Shown: positions 1-6,779 of the stretch, piece by piece
Numbering within the stretch: the stretch's first letter is position 1
Layout of the letters: each line of letters opens with the position of its first letter
Source: Bacteroidales bacterium
Lineage (GTDB): Bacteria; Bacteroidota; Bacteroidia; Bacteroidales; Dysgonomonadaceae
Length of the DNA stretch: 39,068 bases
Reading direction: 5' to 3'
Assembly: GCA_012840785.1 (NCBI GenBank)
Contig: DUVZ01000271.1
Location: 1-39,068, forward strand
Program-made: the position numbers and the translations under genes
Notes under the pieces: generated by a model
Seen by the model: the letters and a program-made list of their open reading frames with translations, nothing else
The model's database searches: none
Told to the model about the DNA's origin: nothing

Positions 1-80
1 GCCTCTATAATTATTAGTAAGGTTGAATTAAACTGGCTGTAGTCGATTAAACTTTTGTCGGATGTTTGTTGTTCATTCAT
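1..80 (-). CDS. Possible N-terminus of a CDS running off the left edge (MNEQQTSDKSLIDYSQFNSTLLIIIE...)
   Basis: Open minus-strand frame from ATG at 80 to the window edge, divergent from the thioredoxin gene. Too short to assign. Confidence 0.35.
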   Translation of the reverse strand, partial: MNEQQTSDKSLIDYSQFNSTLLIIIE

Positions 81-139
81 AATATAGAACATATATAGAG
101 AGTGAATTGAAACTCGTAATTTAAATAATTAAAAGATAA

Positions 140-616
140 ATGAAAATGAAAAGAGCTAGTATAATATTGACCTTAATTGTCTTTACTGCAGTAGCTGCAT
201 TAGCAAAAGAGCCTTCTAAAGCAGAAAATAAGAAAAAGGCAGAGCCAATAGAGCTGAATGATATTGAATTTGTAAAGAGGGTACACGACTTTAAAAGAAA
301 TCCCAACAAGTTTATCTATGTTGGAGATAAACCAGCCATTATTGATTTTTATGCAACTTGGTGTGGACCTTGCAAACAGTTGGCTCCTACATTAGATGCT
401 TTAGCTGCCGAATATGGTGATGAAATTTATATTTACAAAGTGGATGTAGATAAAGAGCCCGATATTGCTCGTGCATATGGTGTTAGAAGTGTACCATCGT
501 TACTTTTTATACCACAAAGTGATGAAATACCTAAAATGGGCCAAGGTGTTATTCCTAAAGCAGATATGAAAAAAGAGATTGATGAGTTTTTGCTCGGAAA
601 ATCTGTATCAGAATAA
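140..616 (+). CDS. Thioredoxin-family protein, exported (signal peptide plus WCGPC)
   Basis: Signal peptide MKMKRASIILTLIVFTAVAALA; IIDFYATWCGPCKQLAPTLDALA; cis-Pro region VRSVPSLLF. Confidence 0.93.
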   Translation: MKMKRASIILTLIVFTAVAALAKEPSKAENKKKAEPIELNDIEFVKRVHDFKRNPNKFIYVGDKPAIIDFYATWCGPCKQLAPTLDALAAEYGDEIYIYKVDVDKEPDIARAYGVRSVPSLLFIPQSDEIPKMGQGVIPKADMKKEIDEFLLGKSVSE

Positions 617-653
617 AAAACAGAGTGTTTAGATAAATAAAATCTAGGAAAAG

Positions 654-1439
654 ATGCTTATATCAAGTTTACAGAATCCATCTGTAAAAAATCTTGTAAA
701 ACTAAATAAAGCACGCGAACGAAAGGCTCAAAACCTTTTTGTTATCGAAGGTGCAAGAGAATTATCGCTAGCTTTGGCTGGCGGTTATTCTTTAAAAGAG
801 GTGTATGTGTGTCGCGAACTGTTCGAAAACACAGATTATCCTGATGTGTTGGATTCTATTGATGATGATATAATTTTTGATATTACACCTCAGGTATTTA
901 AAAAAGTATCTTATCGCACATCGTCGGATGGTTTGATTGCATTAACACAGCCAAAACCCCATACACTTGCAGGTATCAGTTTGTCTGACAATCCTTTTGT
1001 CATAATTTTGGAGTCGGTTGAAAAGCCAGGCAACTTAGGTGCTATCCTTCGCACAGCAGATGCCGCAGCAGTTGATGCTGTGATAGTGTGCGATCCGCAA
1101 ACAGATATTTACAATCCCAATGTGATTCGCTCTAGCGTAGGTGGATTGTTTACAGTACAAACAGCAGTTTGCACATCGCAAGAGGCAATGGAGTGGCTAC
1201 ATGCGCATTCAATAGCATTTTATGCTGCAGAGCTGGAGGCGGCAGAGTGGTATCAAGATGTTGACTATCGTGGCGCATCGGCTGTTGTAATGGGTACTGA
1301 GGCTGATGGCTTGACCGATAGCTGGCTCAACAATGCAACAATGAGAATAAAGATACCAATGCGCGGGAAGCTCGACTCGTTGAATGTTTCAGTTTCTACA
1401 GCTGTATTAACTTTTGAAGCAATGAGACAACGCGGATGA
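654..1439 (+). CDS. TrmH/SpoU-family RNA 2'-O-methyltransferase
   Basis: Start SSLQNPSVKNLVKLNKARERK; SPOUT motifs LESVEKPGNLGAILRTADAA, VMGTEADGL and IPMRGKLDSLNVSVSTAVLTFEA. Confidence 0.93.
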   Translation: MLISSLQNPSVKNLVKLNKARERKAQNLFVIEGARELSLALAGGYSLKEVYVCRELFENTDYPDVLDSIDDDIIFDITPQVFKKVSYRTSSDGLIALTQPKPHTLAGISLSDNPFVIILESVEKPGNLGAILRTADAAAVDAVIVCDPQTDIYNPNVIRSSVGGLFTVQTAVCTSQEAMEWLHAHSIAFYAAELEAAEWYQDVDYRGASAVVMGTEADGLTDSWLNNATMRIKIPMRGKLDSLNVSVSTAVLTFEAMRQRG

Positions 1440-1472
1440 TATTCTGTTGAGCCTATTTTAAAATAAAGAAAC

Positions 1473-1513
1473 AAAAAAACCTTCGCACTAATGAATAGTG
1501 AGAAGGTTTTTTT
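1473..1513. terminator. Bidirectional intrinsic terminator between the TrmH-family and GH109 genes
   Basis: aaaaaaaccttc-gcactaatgaatagtga-gaaggttttttt: 12-bp outer stem with an inner CACTA/TAGTG pairing, between convergent genes. Confidence 0.85.
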
Positions 1514-1559
1514 ATTTAGTTCCTATTTCTGCTTAGAGCAAGCAGTTGAAATAGTTATA

Positions 1560-2957
1560 TTATTCTTCTACAAATGCATGTCTATAGCCATCAATTTTTT
1601 CCCATCCACCACGTGTGAAGTCTGGAATAATAACTGGTGCACTATTGTTTTCGAGTGACAATGCTGTAAGAGGAGCTAGGCAGCACCACTCTGCAAGGTC
1701 ATATACATCCATATCCAATGGCAAACCATTTTGCAAGCAGTAAATTAGGCGATAGTCCATAATAAAATCCATGCCTCCATGTCCACCAACTTGTTTAGCT
1801 TTCTCTTCAAGCTCTATATGAATGGGGTGTTTGTATTTCTCCATCAATGCTTTTTTTACCTCTTCGGGCACATATGAATGTGCATTTAGGTTTTCATGAT
1901 TTGGAGCCACATCACTGTCTAGTTCCGATCCTTGTAAAGCATAACCTTGTATTGGATATTTGTTGGCAAATCCTTTTGTACCAGTTAGCTGATACATCCT
2001 GCTATATGGACGAGGCGATGCAACATCATGTTGAATGTGGATTGTTTTTCCTTTTTCAGTTTTAATCATAGTCATAGTGTTTTGACCATTTTTAAAATCT
2101 ACAACCTCTTCGCCGCGCACCTCTCTTAGGTAGTTGGGTATACTAACAGGCTTTCCATCCATTGCAACCAAGTAGTTCATCTTGTCGCCACGGTGTATGT
2201 CAAGTAGCTGACAAGCAGGTCCCATTCCGTGAGTTGCATACACATCACCACGGTGGTTCTTGTTATACTCTAAGCGCCAGTCAGCTTCGTAAGAGTTCCA
2301 GAAATCTTCTAGTTGGTGTATGTATGCACCTTCTGCATACAATACTTCACCAAACACTCCTTGTTGAGCCATATTCAATGTTGTAAGCTCAAAGAAGTCG
2401 TACACACAGTTTTCTAGTTGCATGCAGTGTTTTTGAGTTCTTTCGGCAGTTTCTATTACAGCCCAAATCTCCTCCATAGTCATAGCAGCAGGCACTTCAC
2501 AAGCTACATGTTTGCCTTGCTCCATGGCATAAATCATCATGTCGGCATGGCGCTTCCAGTCTGTAGCAATATACACTAAATCTATATCATCTCTATCGCA
2601 CAGCTCTTTCCACGACTCCTCCTCGCCACTATAGCTAGCAGCCTCTGGAAAACCAGCATTCTCAAGAATCTTTTGCGTTCTTTCAACTCTATCAGTATGC
2701 AGGTCGCACAATGCAACTATCTCTACTCCTGGTATATGAGTAAAACGTCTCACTGCACCCGGACCACGCATACCCAGTCCGATGAAACCTACACGCACAG
2801 TTTCCATTTTAGGAGTAGTTAATCCTAACACATCTTTTTGTCCCGCAGGTCTTGTAGGCACCTCCGTTGTCAATGGCTCATAACTGCTTTCACTAGTGGT
2901 AGTATTACAACCAGTAATCAAAAAAGCAAGCATGAGTAAGTAAAATAACTTTTTCAT
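1560..2957 (-). CDS. Gfo/Idh/MocA-fold protein, GH109-like (alpha-N-acetylgalactosaminidase family) lipoprotein
   Basis: Lipobox FLITGCN; NAD-binding VRVGFIGLGMRGPGAV; EQGKHVACEVPAA; YATHGMGPACQLLDIHRGD; GGHGGMDFIMDYRL typical of GH109. Confidence 0.88.
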   Translation of the reverse strand: MKKLFYLLMLAFLITGCNTTTSESSYEPLTTEVPTRPAGQKDVLGLTTPKMETVRVGFIGLGMRGPGAVRRFTHIPGVEIVALCDLHTDRVERTQKILENAGFPEAASYSGEEESWKELCDRDDIDLVYIATDWKRHADMMIYAMEQGKHVACEVPAAMTMEEIWAVIETAERTQKHCMQLENCVYDFFELTTLNMAQQGVFGEVLYAEGAYIHQLEDFWNSYEADWRLEYNKNHRGDVYATHGMGPACQLLDIHRGDKMNYLVAMDGKPVSIPNYLREVRGEEVVDFKNGQNTMTMIKTEKGKTIHIQHDVASPRPYSRMYQLTGTKGFANKYPIQGYALQGSELDSDVAPNHENLNAHSYVPEEVKKALMEKYKHPIHIELEEKAKQVGGHGGMDFIMDYRLIYCLQNGLPLDMDVYDLAEWCCLAPLTALSLENNSAPVIIPDFTRGGWEKIDGYRHAFVEE

Positions 2958-3104
2958 TTTTGTTTAATTTGTTTATTTAATTAATTGGGTTTTGTATTTA
3001 GGTAATCAATTTACAATATTAGATAGCGCTAAAAATTAAATATAACGTATTGTAGTTGATTGTTATCTCTGCTATAATGACAGTTTGTTTATATCTGTGA
3101 TATG

Positions 3105-3112
3105 CAAATATA
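3105..3112 (-). promoter_or_regulatory. Candidate -7 box (TATATTTG) for the GH109 gene
   Basis: CAAATATA on + strand matches reverse-complemented TAnnTTTG. No convincing -33 TTG was seen. Confidence 0.45.
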
Positions 3113-3207
3113 AAGAAATATTTCTTTAGTGTACTGTTAACGCTTAAAGTATTTCATTAAATAGCTCATAATTACAGATTATATTTAAAAACAGCCCTGT
3201 AAGTCTA

Positions 3208-4611
3208 TTAATTGTTATTGTAAAATGGGAAGATACTCGATTCTGTTCTAATAGACTTTAGCTTGTCGTACATCTCTTTTGCTTTATCAGCTTCTTCGTC
3301 AATTAGGTTGTTTGTTTCTGCTAAATCGTTGGCTAAATTATATAGCTCTACCTCTTCTTCTGTCTTTGCATTTAGCACAACCATTTTCCAATCGCCTTCG
3401 CGCAATGCCAATCGTCCACCACCTTCGTGAAACTCCCAATAGAGATATTCATGCTCTTGTTGTTTTCCCTTGTTCAATAGAGTGGGTAGGAATGATATAC
3501 CATCTGTTTGTTCCTCACTGGGCAGTTCTATATTAATTAAATTGGCAAGTGTGGGCATAATATCCCAAAATGCGCTTATATGATTGGTTGAGGAGCCTGC
3601 TTCTACTTTATTTGGATAACGCACAATCATGGGTACACGTATACCTCCTTCATACAGATCTCTTTTTATGCCTCGCAAAGGACCCGAACTGTTGAAGAAT
3701 TTGGGATCGGCTCCACCTTCCATGTGTGGTCCATTGTCGCTTGTAAATATTACAATTGTATTGTCGTCGATACCTAGCTCCTTAAGCTCAAGCATCACTT
3801 CGCCCACATATTTGTCGAGGAGCGACACCATTGCTGCAAATGAAGCACGAGGTTTTTCGCTATCGTGATAGCCTCCTGAGTAGGGGGTCTCTTCAAACAT
3901 ATCTTCATATATATGGTAAATAGAGTCGTGTGGTAGGTTGAGCTCCGCGTGAGGCAATGTATAAGTAAGCATTGCAAAGAAAGGCTTGTCTTTATTGTTG
4001 CGTATAAACTGTAGCGCTTCTTGATGAATTAATTCTTGTGAATAGGTGTTGCGAGCACCATCCAAATTGTCTTTTAAAATTACTTTCTCTTCATTTCTCC
4101 AAAGGTGTTCGGGATAATAGGTGTGTGCCATGCGTTGGCAATTGTATCCATAAAACTCATCAAACCCCATTTTCTTGGGTATAGATGGTGACTCTGGATA
4201 ACCTAAGCCCCATTTTCCGAAGATGCCTGTTGTGTAGCCCTCTTGTTTCATCATCTTGCCAATTGTGTAGGTATCTCCCTCCATTGGCTGTTGTCCTTCG
4301 GGTGCAATCTCTTTGTTTCCTCTTATTTGCGAATTACCTGTGTGTAAGCCAGTCATAAGTGATCCACGCGATGGGGCACTTACCGTGCTGCCTGCATAGT
4401 GTTGCATAAACATCATCCCCTCACTTGCCATTTGGGTAAGGTATGGTGTTTTAATTATCTCTTGTCCGTATGGCTCAATATCTCCATATCCAAGATCATC
4501 AGCCAAAATGTAGATTACATTTGGCTTTTGGGTCTCTTCTGTTTGAGTTGTATTGCATGCGTAAAGAGGTGCGCAGCAAAGCATAACTTTGGCAATGTTT
4601 TGTCTGTTCAT
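3208..4611 (-). CDS. Sulfatase (arylsulfatase family, Ser-type), lipoprotein
   Basis: PNVIYILADDLGYGD; Ser-type FGly motif SAPSRGSLMTG; VIFTSDNGPHMEGG; GKWGLG. Probable lipobox LYACN. Confidence 0.94.
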   Translation of the reverse strand: MNRQNIAKVMLCCAPLYACNTTQTEETQKPNVIYILADDLGYGDIEPYGQEIIKTPYLTQMASEGMMFMQHYAGSTVSAPSRGSLMTGLHTGNSQIRGNKEIAPEGQQPMEGDTYTIGKMMKQEGYTTGIFGKWGLGYPESPSIPKKMGFDEFYGYNCQRMAHTYYPEHLWRNEEKVILKDNLDGARNTYSQELIHQEALQFIRNNKDKPFFAMLTYTLPHAELNLPHDSIYHIYEDMFEETPYSGGYHDSEKPRASFAAMVSLLDKYVGEVMLELKELGIDDNTIVIFTSDNGPHMEGGADPKFFNSSGPLRGIKRDLYEGGIRVPMIVRYPNKVEAGSSTNHISAFWDIMPTLANLINIELPSEEQTDGISFLPTLLNKGKQQEHEYLYWEFHEGGGRLALREGDWKMVVLNAKTEEEVELYNLANDLAETNNLIDEEADKAKEMYDKLKSIRTESSIFPFYNNN

Positions 4612-4695
4612 TTTTTTACTTGTTATTGTTAGTTACAAAGCTTATTGATGTTTAGTTTCAATTGTTACTTACTCTCTCATTATAGTTTTACTAGG

Positions 4696-4725
4696 CAAAT
4701 ATAGGTAAACTTTATTGTTGTACAA
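4696..4725 (-). promoter_or_regulatory. Bacteroidetes-type promoter for the sulfatase gene
   Basis: CAAATATA (4696-4703, reverse of TATATTTG) and CAA (4723-4725, reverse of TTG) separated by 19 nt. Confidence 0.6.
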
Positions 4726-4787
4726 GTTACATTTATAGAATTAACTATATTGATAGCGTGCCTGTTACCTCTGCATTTCATATTATC

Positions 4788-4808
4788 CTTATGATAATCT
4801 ATCATAAG
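4788..4808. repeat. Perfect 9-bp inverted repeat CTTATGATA-atc-TATCATAAG
   Basis: Read directly from the sequence, in the intergenic region upstream of the sulfatase promoter. Confidence 0.8.
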
Positions 4809-4832
4809 TCTTTCAGGTAGTTGTCTATATCG

Positions 4833-4851
4833 ACAAGGTGCGGCGCCTTGT
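4833..4851. repeat. GC-rich inverted repeat ACAAGGTGC-g-GCGCCTTGT
   Basis: Nine pairs including one G-T, in otherwise AT-rich intergenic DNA. Confidence 0.7.
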
Positions 4852-4871
4852 ACTATATTCTATTTTGTAAA

Positions 4872-4918
4872 AAGAAGCCCACCAATGAGTATTAAATAAT
4901 CATAGGTGGGCTTCATTT
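4872..4918 (-). terminator. Intrinsic terminator downstream of the DUF4091/GH123-like gene
   Basis: GAAGCCCACC...GGTGGGCTTC stem; in minus orientation it is followed by a T run. Confidence 0.85.
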
Positions 4919-4952
4919 TAAGTCTGTTTTTTTGTTCTACAATATATATCAG

Positions 4953-6746
4953 TTACTTGAAAAGCTCAGGGTTGTTTAAAAATGCTTTTCCTTTGGCTAG
5001 CATCTCCTCTAAGTTTTCGGGTCGCTTCAATATATTAAATGTTTCGAGAAGATCATTAAACTCTACTAGCTTTTGTTTTCCTTCGTCAGAAGTGTCTTGC
5101 TGTAGTGTTTCTCTAACAATTCTTATTTTCTCTGCATCTTGTATACCCTCCATCAATCGTTCGAAGCGAATAGAGCTTCTACTATTTGGATAAACTAAGT
5201 GGGTATCTCCAGCAGGCCATGTTCTGAAGCGGGTGTCAACTGGTGATTCTTTTGTATAGCTGTTGTATGCCCAACGTAGGAACCCATCAAAGTTTCCTGC
5301 CATAGTGTACCAACCAATAAACGCACCTTCGGCAGGAGGCGAAAAGGTGAATACATTGGGAAAGTCATGAGCACAACTTACATACCATGTGGTTACATAG
5401 TTGTTTTCGGCACGATAAGCTCTATCATCTTGTTCAACTGTTGCTCCGTGTGCTACACATAGGTCAATTAGCTGGTCGGGATAAAGTTTATAGCTTTTAT
5501 GATTGTCAGCCAAAGCAACACCTAGTGTAGGTGCAGCCTCTTTTAACAAAGAGAGCATTGCTTTCATCTCGGCAGGCGAACGTTCGTCCATTGCAATGAG
5601 TGTTTTGTTTTCCCATCCTTTTTCTTTCAAGTGTTTTGTGAAATCTGTAAGAAATGGTTTCCAAAGCTCTTCGTATTCTTTTGTTCCTGGCGCTGCTGCT
5701 ACTTTCACCTCTTGGTTTGTTGCTTCATCGAAGTAGAATAAGATATTACCCCAAGGAACCATCGAGTAGCAATTGATCTGTTTAGTAATACCAAGGTCCA
5801 TCATAAAATTAACCCAGTTGTCAAATACTGTATAGTCATACTCCCAAGTGCCATCTGCTTTTTTGTTCCATTCAATCATTGTGTCAAATGGATCTTCAGT
5901 TTGTCCGTTCCATGGACGTTTGTTCAACGTAGCTGTAATTACTTTTTGACCTGCACTAGCCAACATCTGCATTGTAGGTTTCAAAGCCTCCCAGTGCTCA
6001 TAGGACCATGGTTCGACACCTTCGGCACGTGCTACAGCATATGGGTTTTGCCACAAATCTAAATGAAAAGCCCACTCAGTGTAGTGAGGCAATGTTTTAT
6101 CAACTATGTTGAGGTTAAATGTAAAGGTTTCTCTCTTTTTGCCATTGGCAAACAGGTCAAGATTGGCGCTATACTTACCAGCAGCTGCATCAGAAGGAAC
6201 ATCTATTGTAATCCAAACTGGGCGAGCTGTTTCTGCATCAATATCCATGCAGCCTACATTGTCAAGCACATCTGCACTTAATGATACTGGATAATCTTCG
6301 GGCTTGCGATAACCACATCCTCCAGCAAACTCATCAGTTAGCACGTATCGTACAAATCTTATTTGGACGTTCTCTGAATTTATAGTAGCTCCGTCTTCTC
6401 CTTTAAAGTTCGACAGCTTCATCCTAACACAAGGTACGCTATCCTTGCTCCAAAGAATGATTTGCGCAGAAACTCTTTCTCCCTTCCAAGCAGCACCTTC
6501 CCAGTGAGTGGTTTTGGCTATTTTGGGAATTTCGTGCTGTATGTATCGCTCATCAATACTACCTATAGAAGCTTGTACGCCAGGGGAAACAGACGACCAA
6601 TCGGAGGTTACCTCAACAGGTAGCTTTGCCTCTTTGTACGTTGTACACTCTTTCTGCTCTGGTTGTGATGTACAGCTTGCTAATGCAAATGCAGCTATGA
6701 GTGGCAAGGCTGTTGCACGAATGATCTTTTTTATAGTATATGTCAT
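4953..6746 (-). CDS. DUF4091-containing / GH123-like glycoside hydrolase (candidate beta-N-acetylgalactosaminidase), lipoprotein
   Basis: Lipobox ALASCTSQ; DUF4091-type C-terminus (GDTHLVYPN...SSIRFERLMEGIQDAEKIRI); adjacent Asp-Glu in IAMDERSPAEM, as in the GH123 catalytic pair. Confidence 0.78.
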   Translation of the reverse strand: MTYTIKKIIRATALPLIAAFALASCTSQPEQKECTTYKEAKLPVEVTSDWSSVSPGVQASIGSIDERYIQHEIPKIAKTTHWEGAAWKGERVSAQIILWSKDSVPCVRMKLSNFKGEDGATINSENVQIRFVRYVLTDEFAGGCGYRKPEDYPVSLSADVLDNVGCMDIDAETARPVWITIDVPSDAAAGKYSANLDLFANGKKRETFTFNLNIVDKTLPHYTEWAFHLDLWQNPYAVARAEGVEPWSYEHWEALKPTMQMLASAGQKVITATLNKRPWNGQTEDPFDTMIEWNKKADGTWEYDYTVFDNWVNFMMDLGITKQINCYSMVPWGNILFYFDEATNQEVKVAAAPGTKEYEELWKPFLTDFTKHLKEKGWENKTLIAMDERSPAEMKAMLSLLKEAAPTLGVALADNHKSYKLYPDQLIDLCVAHGATVEQDDRAYRAENNYVTTWYVSCAHDFPNVFTFSPPAEGAFIGWYTMAGNFDGFLRWAYNSYTKESPVDTRFRTWPAGDTHLVYPNSRSSIRFERLMEGIQDAEKIRIVRETLQQDTSDEGKQKLVEFNDLLETFNILKRPENLEEMLAKGKAFLNNPELFK

Positions 6747-6779
6747 AATGTATATGATATTTTAAACAGTATAATGAAT

